Shown here one piece after another: positions 55,047 through 63,819 of a DNA stretch of 64,000 nucleotides (the first letter of the stretch is position 1; each line of letters opens with the position of its first letter). Below the pieces are notes generated by a model. That model was not told the origin of the DNA and made no database searches. It saw only the letters and a list, made by a program, of their open reading frames with translations. Source of the DNA: Streptomyces sp. 549 (GTDB lineage Bacteria > Actinomycetota > Actinomycetes > Streptomycetales > Streptomycetaceae); NCBI RefSeq assembly GCF_030124175.1, contig NZ_JASKMT010000009.1:124001-188000 (forward strand), in the 5' to 3' direction. The position numbers and the translations under genes are program-made.

Positions 55047-57820
55047 TGGCCGAGCAGCAGGTGGGGTGCCAGCGCCCGGACTGCGGAGGCACCTACGAGG
55101 ACTTCGGTGGCGGTGAGTTGTACTGCGACGTCTGCGGGCTGTCGCCGGTGGTGCCGCCCGGCGGCGCGCTCTCCTCACCGCCCACCGGGCCGACCGGTCG
55201 GCGCGGCCCGGACGGCTCCACCGCGGGGCGGGGGTCGGCGTCGGCGGCTTCCGGGCGGGCGTCGGGGTCGGCGGGGTCGGCGCGGTCCTCGGGGTCGTCA
55301 CGCTCGGCGCGTTCGCAGTCGTCGCGGCGGTCGGTGTCGGGGCGGCTGTCGATGGCCCGGTCCGGTTCGGGCCGTTCGGTGTCGGTGCGCAGCTCCCACC
55401 GGGGCACCTCCTCGTCGGGGCGGCACCGGCTGGGCGCCGGGCTCGTCACCGTGCCGCCCGTGCCGCGCCCCGACCCGGCGTCGGCGGTGCTGGCGAACCC
55501 GGAGGTGCCCGAGCGCAAGCGCTACTGCTCCAACAGCGACTGCGGCAGCCCGGTGGGCCGGTCCCGCGGCGACCGGCCGGGCCGCACCGAGGGCTTCTGC
55601 ACCAAGTGCGGGCAGCCGTACTCGTTCTCGCCGAAGCTGGCCGCCGGCGACGTGGTGCACGGCCAGTACGAGGTGGCCGGGTGCCTGGCGCACGGCGGCC
55701 TGGGCTGGGTCTACCTGGCGGTGGACCGGGCGGTGTCGGACCGCTGGGTGGTGCTGAAGGGCCTGCTGGACACCGGCGACCAGGACGCCATGGCCGCGGC
55801 CATCTCCGAGCGCCGCTTCCTCGCGGAGATCGAGCACTCCACGATCGTGCGGATCTACAACTTCGTCGAGCACCTCGACCAGCGCACGGGCAGTCTCGAC
55901 GGCTACATCGTCATGGAGTACGTCGGCGGCAAGTCGCTGAAGGAGATCGCCAACGAGCGCCGCACGCCCACCGGACGCCGTGACCCGCTGCCGGTGGAGC
56001 AGGCCTGCGCCTACGGCATAGAGGCGCTGGACGCGCTGGGGCACCTGCACAGCCGCAACCTGCTGTACTGCGACTTCAAGGTCGACAACGCCATCCAGCA
56101 GCAGGACCAGCTCAAGCTGATCGACCTGGGCGCGGTGCGCCGGATGGACGACGAGGTGAGCGCCGTCTACGGCACCGTCGGCTACCAGGCGCCGGAGGTG
56201 GCGGAGGCGGGCCCCTCGGTCGCGTCGGACCTGTACACGGTGGCGCGCACACTGGCCGTGCTGACCTTCGACTTCCAGGGATACACCAACGTCTACGCCG
56301 ACAGCCTGCCCGACCCGGGCAGCATCGAGGTCTTCCAGCAGTACGAGTCGTTCTACCGGCTGCTGGTGCGGGCCACCGACCCCGACCCGCAGCGCCGGTT
56401 CTCCTCCGCCGAGGAGATGGCGGAGCAGCTGACGGGGGTGCTGCGGGAGGTCGTCGCGCTCCAGACCGGTCGGCCCCGGCCGGCCCTGTCCACCCTGTTC
56501 GGACCCGAGGCGAAGGTCGTCGGCTCGGAGCTGCTGCCCGCACAGGACGGTCCCGTCTCACGGCTGGGCGTCCGCGTCCCGGCTCCGGGGCGGTTCACCC
56601 GGGCCGCCCGGCGCCGGTCCGCCGGGGCGCCGGCGCTCGCGGGGCCCGCGGGCCCCGCTCTCGGAAACGTCCCGGCGGCCGGACCGGTCGGCGGGTCGGC
56701 TGTCGCGGCGGCGGTGCATCCCACCGCGGGGGCAACCTACGGGCACACGCCCACCCATGTGCGGCTGCCCGCTCAGCTCACCGCCGAGCCGGTGCCGCTC
56801 CCGGACGGCGCCGGCCCCGCCGGGGGCGGCGGCAGCACGCTGATCGCCCCGCTGGACGTGACGGCGACGGCACTCGCCCTACCGGTGCCGCGGGTCGACC
56901 CCGGTGACCCCAACGCCAGCTTCCTGGCCGGTCTGCTCGCCGTCGAGCCGGCCGAGCTGACCGCCGCGCTGCGCGCCGCTCCCACCGACTCGGTGGAACT
57001 GCGGCTGCGGGAGCTGCGGGCCCTGCTGGAACCGGCCCTCGGCGCGGCCGCCGCCCGGCAGCCGCAGCCCGACGGGCAGGCCGAGCGCGCCGCGGAGGCC
57101 GTCGCCCGGCTGGCGGCGGACTATCCCGACGACTGGCGCGTCATCTGGTACCGCGGCCTGTCCGCCCTGGTCAGCGGCGACCGGGAGACGGCGGCGCTGG
57201 CCTTCGACGCGGTGTACGACGCGTTCCCCGGCGAGTCGGCGCCGAAGCTGGCGCTGGGCGTGTGCGCGGAGGTGCTGGGGCAGCTCGACAACGCCGCCGA
57301 GTACTACCGCCTGGTCTGGGCGACCGACCCCAACCACGTCAGTGCGGCGTTCGGGCTGGCCCGGGTTCGGCTGGCGTCCGGCGACCGCGCCGGTGCCGTC
57401 GAGGTGCTGGAGTCGGTCCCGGAGACGTCGGTGCACTGCACCGCGGCCCGGGTCGCGGCGGTGCGGGCCCGGCTGCGCGACCGCGATCCGGGTGAAGCGC
57501 TGCTGGACGACCTGTACGCTGCCGCCGACCAGGTCACGCGCCTGGCCGACGCCGGACTGGACGCTCCGCGACGCGAGTTGCTGTCCACCGAGGTGCTGGG
57601 CAGCGCGCTGGACTGGACCCTCCGCGGCCGGCACGGCGCGCCGCCCAACCCGGCACCGGGCCAGATCCGGCCGCTGCTGGGCTGCGCGCTGACCGAGGAG
57701 GGGCTGCGCATCGGCCTGGAGGGCTGCTGCCGCAGGCTGGCCCGGCTCGCCGGGACGGCTGCCGAGAGGATCGAATGGGTGGAGCGGGCGAACCGTCTCC
57801 GCCCCAGGACATGGGTGTGA
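55046..57820 (+). CDS. pknG: Serine/threonine protein kinase PknG
   Basis: A 924-residue cytoplasmic kinase. An extra N-terminal zinc ribbon (C8, C13, C27, C30) precedes a Ser/Arg-rich linker (residues ~54-130). The PknG rubredoxin-like site follows (C161, C166, C185, C188). The kinase domain (~208-470) has ATP-Lys238 in VVLKGL, the catalytic loop YCDFKVDN with Asp343, and LIDLGAVR in place of DFG with Asp360. A Pro/Ala-rich linker leads to a TPR domain (~610-924, e.g. NAAEYYRLVWATDPNHVSA). PknG acts on FHA regulators of 2-oxoglutarate metabolism in mycobacteria. The next gene overlaps it by 4 bp. Redox or metal control through the cysteines is likely. Confidence 0.93.
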   Translation: MAEQQVGCQRPDCGGTYEDFGGGELYCDVCGLSPVVPPGGALSSPPTGPTGRRGPDGSTAGRGSASAASGRASGSAGSARSSGSSRSARSQSSRRSVSGRLSMARSGSGRSVSVRSSHRGTSSSGRHRLGAGLVTVPPVPRPDPASAVLANPEVPERKRYCSNSDCGSPVGRSRGDRPGRTEGFCTKCGQPYSFSPKLAAGDVVHGQYEVAGCLAHGGLGWVYLAVDRAVSDRWVVLKGLLDTGDQDAMAAAISERRFLAEIEHSTIVRIYNFVEHLDQRTGSLDGYIVMEYVGGKSLKEIANERRTPTGRRDPLPVEQACAYGIEALDALGHLHSRNLLYCDFKVDNAIQQQDQLKLIDLGAVRRMDDEVSAVYGTVGYQAPEVAEAGPSVASDLYTVARTLAVLTFDFQGYTNVYADSLPDPGSIEVFQQYESFYRLLVRATDPDPQRRFSSAEEMAEQLTGVLREVVALQTGRPRPALSTLFGPEAKVVGSELLPAQDGPVSRLGVRVPAPGRFTRAARRRSAGAPALAGPAGPALGNVPAAGPVGGSAVAAAVHPTAGATYGHTPTHVRLPAQLTAEPVPLPDGAGPAGGGGSTLIAPLDVTATALALPVPRVDPGDPNASFLAGLLAVEPAELTAALRAAPTDSVELRLRELRALLEPALGAAAARQPQPDGQAERAAEAVARLAADYPDDWRVIWYRGLSALVSGDRETAALAFDAVYDAFPGESAPKLALGVCAEVLGQLDNAAEYYRLVWATDPNHVSAAFGLARVRLASGDRAGAVEVLESVPETSVHCTAARVAAVRARLRDRDPGEALLDDLYAAADQVTRLADAGLDAPRRELLSTEVLGSALDWTLRGRHGAPPNPAPGQIRPLLGCALTEEGLRIGLEGCCRRLARLAGTAAERIEWVERANRLRPRTWV

Positions 57821-59259
57821 CGATGCCGCAGCTCGACCAACTCTCCGCCTGCCCCAGCTGCGCCGAGCCGCTGGAGCACGGCGACCGCTTCTGCGGCGTG
57901 TGCGGGACCGACCTGGCGGCTGCCGCCGGAGTGGACCGGCCCACCATGGTGATCGGTTGCGGCGAGCAGGCGCCCGTCCCGCCGCCTCCTCCTCCACCCG
58001 CCGCACCGGCTCCGGCACCACCCGCCGCACCGGCGCCCGCACCCGCACCTCCCGCACCTCCCGCACCCGCGCCGCCCGCCGCGAGCCCGCCGCCGGCCCA
58101 CGGGCCGTACGCGCCCGCCGAGCCGCCGAACCCCCCGGCCGGCGGCCCGCCGCCCCCGCCGCCCGCGGTGCCGCCCACGCCGCCCGCCGCTGCCGGGGGC
58201 CCGCCGCCGCCCGGCCCGCCGCCGCCCGCGCCCGCGCAGCCGGTGCCGACGCCGACGCTGGCCGACTTCACCCTGTCCCCGCCGGACCCGCGGGCCGGGC
58301 TGCGCACCCGCGCCGGTGCGCAGGCCGCCGCGGCACCGTCCCCGGCCGTGCCCGCCGGGCAGCGCGCATGCGCGGCCTGCGGTGCGGGTGCGGTGGACCG
58401 GGACGGGTACTGCGAGACGTGCGGGCACGCACAACCCAGGGAGCGGGACCACATGGAGACCGAACTGCACGGTGTGGCCGCGGCCAGCGACCGCGGGCTG
58501 CGGCACCACCGCAACGAGGACGCCTACGGTGTCGACGTGGTGCCGCTCGCCGACGGCTCACCCGCCGTGGTCGCCGTGGTGTGCGACGGCGTGTCCTCCT
58601 CCAGCCGCCCCGAGGAGGCGTCCGCGGCGGCGGCGGAGGCCGCGTGCGGGCACCTCAACGTGGTGCTGCCGCGCGGCGCGCAGCCGCAGCAGGCACTGCA
58701 CGAGTCGCTGGAGGTGGCGGCCCGCGCGGTGTCCGCGCTGGCCGCCGAGGGACACTCCCCCGAGCAGAACGCCCCGGCCTGCACGATGGTGAGCGCGGTG
58801 GTGGCCGGCGGGCTGCTCTCGGTGGGCTGGATCGGCGACAGCCGGGCCTACTGGATCCCGGAGGACCGGGCCGCGCCCGCCGCACGGCTCACCGAGGACG
58901 ACTCCTGGGCCGCCCAGATGGTCGCCGCGGGACTGATGGAGGAGGCCGAGGCGTACGCCGATCCGCGGGCGCACGCCATCACCGGCTGGCTGGGCGCCGA
59001 CTCCTACGAACTCGACCCGCACACCGCCTCGTTCACCCCTGACCGGGCGGGTGTCGTGCTGGTGTGCACCGACGGGCTGTGGAACTACGCCGAGGCCGCA
59101 GAGCAGTTGGCGGCCGTGGTACCGGCGGACGCGCGGGCGCGGCCGATGGCGGCGGCCCGCTTCCTCGTCGAGTACGCCCTGTCCGGCGGGGGCCACGACA
59201 ACGTAACAGTGGCCGTCATCCCGTTCCCGGCCACCGCCGCGCGGGCAGGATCGGCCTGA
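57817..59259 (+). CDS. PPM-family serine/threonine phosphatase with two zinc ribbons
   Basis: A 480-residue protein; GTG 57817 overlaps the pknG stop. Zinc ribbon 1 (C12, C15, C26, C29) is followed by an extreme Pro/Ala tract (residues ~52-147). Zinc ribbon 2 (C185, C188, C199, C202) precedes the PP2C-like domain (215-470). Metal and phosphate motifs are SDRGLRHHRNEDAYGVD, VVCDGVSSSS, GWIGDSRAYW, CTDGLWNY and GHDNVTVAV, all intact. It is therefore the natural partner phosphatase of PknG. It could dephosphorylate the kinase or its substrates, including the FHA protein two genes on. The Pro tract is probably a flexible spacer. Confidence 0.9.
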   Translation: MTMPQLDQLSACPSCAEPLEHGDRFCGVCGTDLAAAAGVDRPTMVIGCGEQAPVPPPPPPPAAPAPAPPAAPAPAPAPPAPPAPAPPAASPPPAHGPYAPAEPPNPPAGGPPPPPPAVPPTPPAAAGGPPPPGPPPPAPAQPVPTPTLADFTLSPPDPRAGLRTRAGAQAAAAPSPAVPAGQRACAACGAGAVDRDGYCETCGHAQPRERDHMETELHGVAAASDRGLRHHRNEDAYGVDVVPLADGSPAVVAVVCDGVSSSSRPEEASAAAAEAACGHLNVVLPRGAQPQQALHESLEVAARAVSALAAEGHSPEQNAPACTMVSAVVAGGLLSVGWIGDSRAYWIPEDRAAPAARLTEDDSWAAQMVAAGLMEEAEAYADPRAHAITGWLGADSYELDPHTASFTPDRAGVVLVCTDGLWNYAEAAEQLAAVVPADARARPMAAARFLVEYALSGGGHDNVTVAVIPFPATAARAGSA

Positions 59260-59304
59260 CGAAGGCGGGGCCGGGGGACGCGTCAGCTCCGCACGGCCTG
59301 CTGT

Positions 59305-59333
59305 CCTGCCGGCGGCGTCCCGCCGCCGGCAGG
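59305..59333 (+). terminator. Hairpin between phosphatase and VWA genes
   Basis: A perfect 13-bp GC stem (59305-59317 with 59321-59333) with a 3-base loop in the 104-bp gap. It could be a partial terminator that lowers expression of the VWA and FHA genes, or an RNA-processing site. Confidence 0.55.
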
Positions 59334-59363
59334 CACCGCCGTGGAGACGAGTGGAAGCAGACG

Positions 59364-60728
59364 ATGGCCAGATTCGCCAAGACGAACGTGCCGCGGTTCT
59401 CGGTCGAGGTCTACCAGAACCCGTTCCTCCCGGAGGACGGCCGGGAGGTCGACGCCATCGTGACCGTCACCTCGACCGGCGGGGGCACCGCCGGCCGGCC
59501 CGAGGGCATACCCGCGCCCGTCACCGACCCGGGTGCGGGCGGCGCCCTGCCCGCCGGGCCGGGCGCCGCCGTGGTGCTGATGGTGGACTGCTCCGGGTCG
59601 ATGGACTACCCGGCGACGAAGATGCGCGCCGCCCGCGAGGCGACGGCGGCAGCGGTGGAGACCCTGCCGGACGGGACGGCGTTCGCCGTGGTGGCCGGCA
59701 CCCACGTGGCCCGGGAGGTCTATCCGCGCGGCGGCCGGCTCGCGGTCGCCGACGGCACCACCAGGAAGGAGGCCAAGGAGGCGCTGCGCCGGCTGACCGC
59801 CGGCGGCGGCACCGCGATCGGGACCTGGCTGATAGCGGCGGACCGGCTGCTGGCGACCGCCGACGCCCCCATCCGGCACGGCATCCTGCTCACCGACGGG
59901 CGCAACGAGCACGAGACCCCCGAGGCCCTCCGCGAGGCGCTGGACGCCTGCGCCGGCCGTTTCACCTGCGACGCCCGCGGGGTGGGCACCGACTGGAAGG
60001 TGGAGGAGGTCACCGGCGTCGCCTCCGCGCTGCTGGGGACGGCCGACATCGTCGCCGACCCGTCCGGCCTGTCGGCGGACTTCACCGCCATGATGGCCGC
60101 GGCGCTGGGCAAGGCCGTCGCCGACGTCGCGCTGCGGCTGTGGACACCGCAGGGCGCCCGGGTGCGGTTCGTGAAGCAGGTCGCGCCGGCGGTGGAGGAC
60201 CTCACCGGCCGCCGTACCGAGGCCGGGCCGCGGTCCGGGGACTACCCGACGGGTTCCTGGGGTGACGAGTCGCGCGACTACCACGTGTGTGTGGAGGTGC
60301 CGGCGGCCGGTGTCGGCCAGGAGATGCTGGCGGCCAGGGTGTCACTGGTGCTGCCGCAGCCCGACGGCGGCTCGCTGCCGCTGTCCCAGGGCCTGGTGCG
60401 GGCGGTGTGGACGGACGACATGAGCGCCACGACCACCATCAACCCCCAGGTCGCGCACTACACCGGGCAGGCGGAACTGGCCCGGGCCATCCAGCAGGGC
60501 CTCGATCTGCGCAAGGCCGGGGACGAGGACGGGGCGACCGCCCGGCTCGGCCGCGCGGTGCAGCTGGCCGCCGTCTCGGGCAACGCGGACACCGCGAAAC
60601 TGCTCGCCAAGGTGGTGGACGTGGTCGACGCGGCGGCGGGTACTGTTCGGCTGAAGGCAAGGGTCACCGACGCCGACGAGATGACGCTGGAGACACGCTC
60701 CACCAAGACGGTCCGAGTGAAGAAGTAG
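59364..60728 (+). CDS. VWA-domain protein of the pknG operon
   Basis: A 454-residue cytoplasmic protein with ATG and GGAAG upstream. The N-terminal ~60 residues are MARFAKTNVPRFSVEVYQN. The von Willebrand A domain begins at ~70 with the MIDAS motif DCSGSMD (D75, S77, S79), further MIDAS positions in GGTAIGTWL, and LTDGRNEHETPE. The C-terminal half is beta-rich (residues ~260-400), then a helical ending (LARAIQQGLDLRKAGDEDGATARLGRAV). It has no membrane segment. VWA proteins in kinase/phosphatase/FHA clusters often act as metal-dependent scaffolds. It is followed 23 bp later by the FHA gene. Confidence 0.85.
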   Translation: MARFAKTNVPRFSVEVYQNPFLPEDGREVDAIVTVTSTGGGTAGRPEGIPAPVTDPGAGGALPAGPGAAVVLMVDCSGSMDYPATKMRAAREATAAAVETLPDGTAFAVVAGTHVAREVYPRGGRLAVADGTTRKEAKEALRRLTAGGGTAIGTWLIAADRLLATADAPIRHGILLTDGRNEHETPEALREALDACAGRFTCDARGVGTDWKVEEVTGVASALLGTADIVADPSGLSADFTAMMAAALGKAVADVALRLWTPQGARVRFVKQVAPAVEDLTGRRTEAGPRSGDYPTGSWGDESRDYHVCVEVPAAGVGQEMLAARVSLVLPQPDGGSLPLSQGLVRAVWTDDMSATTTINPQVAHYTGQAELARAIQQGLDLRKAGDEDGATARLGRAVQLAAVSGNADTAKLLAKVVDVVDAAAGTVRLKARVTDADEMTLETRSTKTVRVKK

Positions 60729-60751
60729 TTGTACGGAGGGGGAAGCCCGAG

Positions 60752-61993
60752 ATGCCGACTTGCCCGAACGGCCACCGGTCGGCGGCCGACGACTGGTGCG
60801 AGGTGTGCGGCCACCGCATGTCCGGCACGTCCGGTACGGCTCCCTCCTCGGCCGGTGCGCCCAGTTCCGGATACGGCTACCCCGGCCCTCCCACCCAGCA
60901 GGCCGAGCTGTGCCCGCAGTGCCACACCCCGCGCGAGGCGCAGGGCCCGTTCTGCGAGGAGTGCCGCTACAACTTCCTCACCCAGTCCCCCACCTCGTAT
61001 CCGACGTTCGGGCAGCAGCCCCGGCCGGCCGGCGCCTCACTCGGCTTCGAGGGCTCCCGGCCGTCGCAGGTGAACCGCCCGGCGGAGCCGATACCGACGC
61101 CGTCCGGTGACGACGACTGGAACCTCGCGCCGCCCGGCGGAAGCAACGGCTACCAGCAGTCCCAGCAGTCCCAGCACGGCCAGCAGTCCCCGCAGAGCCA
61201 GCAGCCCTACCCAGGGAGCGGGCAGTCGTTCCCCGGCGAGCACCTGTCCTACCCGGGCCGTCCGCAGTCGTTCCCCGACGAGCAGGGCCAGTACTCCGGC
61301 CGGCCGCAGCCCTACGGCGAGCAGCAGCAGTCCTACCCCGACCAGCAGCAGCCCTACGCCGAGGGCCCGCAGGGCTACCAGGGCGCGCAGGCCTACCAGA
61401 GCGGACCGCAGTCCTACCAGGGGCAGCAGGAGCAGCAGCCCTACGGGGGCGCGCCCGCCTACCCGGACCAGCACCGGCCCTACCCGGACCAGCAGGGCTA
61501 CCCGGACCACCAGTCCTATCCCGAGCAGTCGTCGTACCCGCCGGGCCCTCAGGCCGGCGGCGGGGAGCCGGAGACCTCCTCCCGGGCCGGGAGCTGGTCG
61601 GTGACGGTCGCCACCGACCGCGAGTACTTCACCGCGATGATGCAGCGCAGCGGCCCCGAGGGCGCCGAGCTGAACCTGCCCGCCTACTCACCGGAGTTGC
61701 AGGTGCCGCTCACCGGCGACCAGGTCACCATCGGGCGCCGCCGGCACTCCACCGGGGAGGCGCCGACCATCGACCTGTCCCGTCCGCCGGAGGACCCGGG
61801 CGTCTCGCACCAGCACGCCATGCTCGTCCAGCAGGAGGACGGCGGCTGGGCGGTGATGGACCAGGAGTCGACCAACGGCACCACGCTCAACGGTGCCGAG
61901 GACCCCATCCAGCCCTTCGTGCCGGTCCCGCTCAACGAGGGCGACCGGGTGCACGTCGGCGCCTGGACCACGCTCACCGTCCACCGGGCCTGA
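60752..61993 (+). CDS. Zinc-ribbon / Q-Y-P-rich / FHA-domain protein
   Basis: A 413-residue protein, ATG with GGAGGGG upstream. Two zinc-ribbon-like Cys sets (C4, C16, C19 with His8, and C54, C57, C68, C71) are followed by a ~140-residue low-complexity tract (residues ~130-266) very rich in Gln, Tyr, Pro, Gly and Ser. The C-terminal FHA domain (~285-410) has GRR at 328-330, VSHQHA (phospho-binding Ser352/His355) and STNGTTLNG (Asn375). Just before it is EPETSSRAG, somewhat like the ETTS phosphosite of GarA. It closes the operon and could be the phospho-reader and PknG substrate. The convergent methyltransferase follows 23 bp later. Confidence 0.88.
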   Translation: MPTCPNGHRSAADDWCEVCGHRMSGTSGTAPSSAGAPSSGYGYPGPPTQQAELCPQCHTPREAQGPFCEECRYNFLTQSPTSYPTFGQQPRPAGASLGFEGSRPSQVNRPAEPIPTPSGDDDWNLAPPGGSNGYQQSQQSQHGQQSPQSQQPYPGSGQSFPGEHLSYPGRPQSFPDEQGQYSGRPQPYGEQQQSYPDQQQPYAEGPQGYQGAQAYQSGPQSYQGQQEQQPYGGAPAYPDQHRPYPDQQGYPDHQSYPEQSSYPPGPQAGGGEPETSSRAGSWSVTVATDREYFTAMMQRSGPEGAELNLPAYSPELQVPLTGDQVTIGRRRHSTGEAPTIDLSRPPEDPGVSHQHAMLVQQEDGGWAVMDQESTNGTTLNGAEDPIQPFVPVPLNEGDRVHVGAWTTLTVHRA

Positions 61994-62016
61994 CGCGCCG
62001 GTAGCTCACCGGCAGC

Positions 62017-62967
62017 TCACCAGGCGCCCGGCAGCGGCCAGCGGTGGGGGCCACCGGGGTCGTCCAGCCACGCCCACTGGCCGTCCGGGCCGACCGTGAC
62101 GCCGTACCGCGTGCGGGCGGGCCGGTCCTCCCGGCGCCACAGGGCGTAGGCGTCCCAGGGGTCCTGGTGTCCGGCGGCCAGCTCCAGCAGGAACCGGAAC
62201 GAGTCGTACCGCAGCGCTTCCTCCGGCACGCGCCCGGCGGGGGCCGGCTGCTGCGGCGCCTCGTCCTGCCGGGGGGTGCCGCGCAGCGGCACGAAGAACG
62301 CCGGTGTGCCGAGGAACCGGCCCTCGGCGCGGACGCCGTCCGCCACCCGCAGTCTGATGAGCCCGGTGGCGAGCGGCGCCAGCACCACCGCGCCCGGGAC
62401 GCACTGCTCGACCCAGGCCCGGGGCACCGAGCTGATCGCGCAGGTCGCGATGATCCGGTCGAAGGGCGCCCGGGACCGGCAGCCCCGGGCGCCGTCCCCG
62501 GTGACGACCACCGGCCGGTACCCCGCCTCGGCGAGGTGCCTGCGGGCCGGCTCGGTGATGTCCGGGTCGAGGTCGACGGTGGTCACCCGGTCGTCGCCGA
62601 GGCGGTGCGAGAGCAGCGCCGCGTTCCAGCCGGTGCCGGTGCCGATCTCCAGCACCGACATGCCGTCCTCGACGTCCAGTGCGTGCAGCATGCCGGCCAT
62701 CAGCGAGGGCTGGCTGCTGGACGAGATCAGTTCACCGTCCCGCCGCCGGGTGGCCAGCGGCACGTCCTCGTAGGCCCCGTCGAGCCAGCGCCGCCGCGCC
62801 TCCGGATCTGGGTCCTCCCGCCATCTGCGCTCGTACGCGGTCCGGGTGGGCACGAAGTAGTACGGCACGAACGTCTCCCGGGGCACCTCGGCGAAGGCGG
62901 CCCGCCAGGCCGGGTCCGGCAGCGCGCCGGCTGCCACCAGTTCCCGCAGGAAGGCATCGCGTCGCAT
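62017..62967 (-). CDS. PCMT-like methyltransferase
   Basis: A 316-residue protein, using ATG 62967 with GGAGA upstream (a GTG 18 bases earlier is possible). The core matches protein-L-isoaspartate O-methyltransferase. SSSQPSLMAGMLHALDVEDG precedes the SAM motif VLEIGTGTGWNAALLSHRL (residues ~107-125), then VTTVDLDPDI and DRIIATCAISSVP. The C-terminal ~100 residues are an actinobacterial addition (PQQPAPAGR, FLLELAAGHQDPWDAYALW). Such extended members are common in Streptomyces and may modify natural products or repair proteins. It is not obviously linked to neighbours. Confidence 0.85.
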   Translation of the reverse strand: MRRDAFLRELVAAGALPDPAWRAAFAEVPRETFVPYYFVPTRTAYERRWREDPDPEARRRWLDGAYEDVPLATRRRDGELISSSSQPSLMAGMLHALDVEDGMSVLEIGTGTGWNAALLSHRLGDDRVTTVDLDPDITEPARRHLAEAGYRPVVVTGDGARGCRSRAPFDRIIATCAISSVPRAWVEQCVPGAVVLAPLATGLIRLRVADGVRAEGRFLGTPAFFVPLRGTPRQDEAPQQPAPAGRVPEEALRYDSFRFLLELAAGHQDPWDAYALWRREDRPARTRYGVTVGPDGQWAWLDDPGGPHRWPLPGAW

Positions 62968-63084
62968 GTCTCCACTCTCTCTCACCCCCGGCCCACGGGC
63001 GACGGGCCACGAGGCGTCCGATGATCGGATACGGGCGCGAACGCCCCTGTGCCGCTGCCGGAACGGCGGGTAGCGTCAGGTGGC

Positions 63085-63819
63085 ATGACCTTGAGCAGCG
63101 CCGCGATAGCGGTTTCGAAGCTGCGCAAACGGTACGGGGATGTGCAGGCGGTCGACGGGGTCTCGTTCGAGGTCCGGCACGGCGAGTTCTTCGGCATTCT
63201 CGGGCCCAACGGCGCGGGGAAGACGACCACTCTGGAACTTGTCGAAGGGCTGCGCGAGCCCGACGGGGGCCGGGCCGAGATGCTGGGCAGCCCCTCGTGG
63301 CCGCGCGACACGCGGTTGCTCTCGCGGATCGGTGTGCAGCTCCAGACCTCGGCGTTCTTCGAGAAGCTGACCGCCCGCGAGCAGATCCGCACCTTCGCCT
63401 CGCTGTACGGCGTGGGCGCAGCCCGGGCCGACACGATGCTGGAGCGGGTCGGCCTGACCGAGAAGGCGGGCGTGCGGGTGGACAAGCTGTCCGGCGGGCA
63501 GGCGCAGCGGCTGTCCCTCGCCTGCGCCCTGGTGCACGACCCGGAGCTGGTCTTCCTCGACGAGCCGACCACGGGCCTGGACCCGCAGGCCCGCCACAAC
63601 CTGTGGGACCTGCTGCGGGACATCCAGGCCGACGGGCGGACCGTGGTCCTCACCACGCACGCCATGGACGAGGCCGAGACGCTGTGCGACCGCGTCGCGG
63701 TGATGGACCGGGGCCGCATCCTGCGCACCGGTCCGCCGCGTGAGCTGCGGGACGAGTTGGGCGCCGCGTCCCTGGAGGACGTCTTCCTCCAGCTGACCGG
63801 ACGGGAGTACCGCGAATGA
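63085..63819 (+). CDS. ABC transporter ATP-binding protein (ABC-2 exporter type)
   Basis: A 244-residue ATPase. ATG 63085 (MTLSSAAIAV) is preferred; TAGCGT at 63071-63076 suggests transcription starts close to it. Walker A is GPNGAGKTT, the signature is LSGGQAQRLSLA, Walker B is ELVFLDEPTTGLDPQ and the switch His is LTTHAMDEAE. Length and motifs are those of CcmA/DrrA-type ATPases that drive ABC-2 permeases. The stop overlaps the start of the permease gene (ATGA), so the two form an exporter of unknown substrate, possibly a drug or lipid. Confidence 0.92.
   Translation: MTLSSAAIAVSKLRKRYGDVQAVDGVSFEVRHGEFFGILGPNGAGKTTTLELVEGLREPDGGRAEMLGSPSWPRDTRLLSRIGVQLQTSAFFEKLTAREQIRTFASLYGVGAARADTMLERVGLTEKAGVRVDKLSGGQAQRLSLACALVHDPELVFLDEPTTGLDPQARHNLWDLLRDIQADGRTVVLTTHAMDEAETLCDRVAVMDRGRILRTGPPRELRDELGAASLEDVFLQLTGREYRE

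Noticed and set aside
61140..61545. Tandem repeats in the FHA gene as a possible non-coding repeat array
   Set aside because: They stay in frame with the FHA protein and vary in length, as expected for a disordered Q/Y/P-rich linker.
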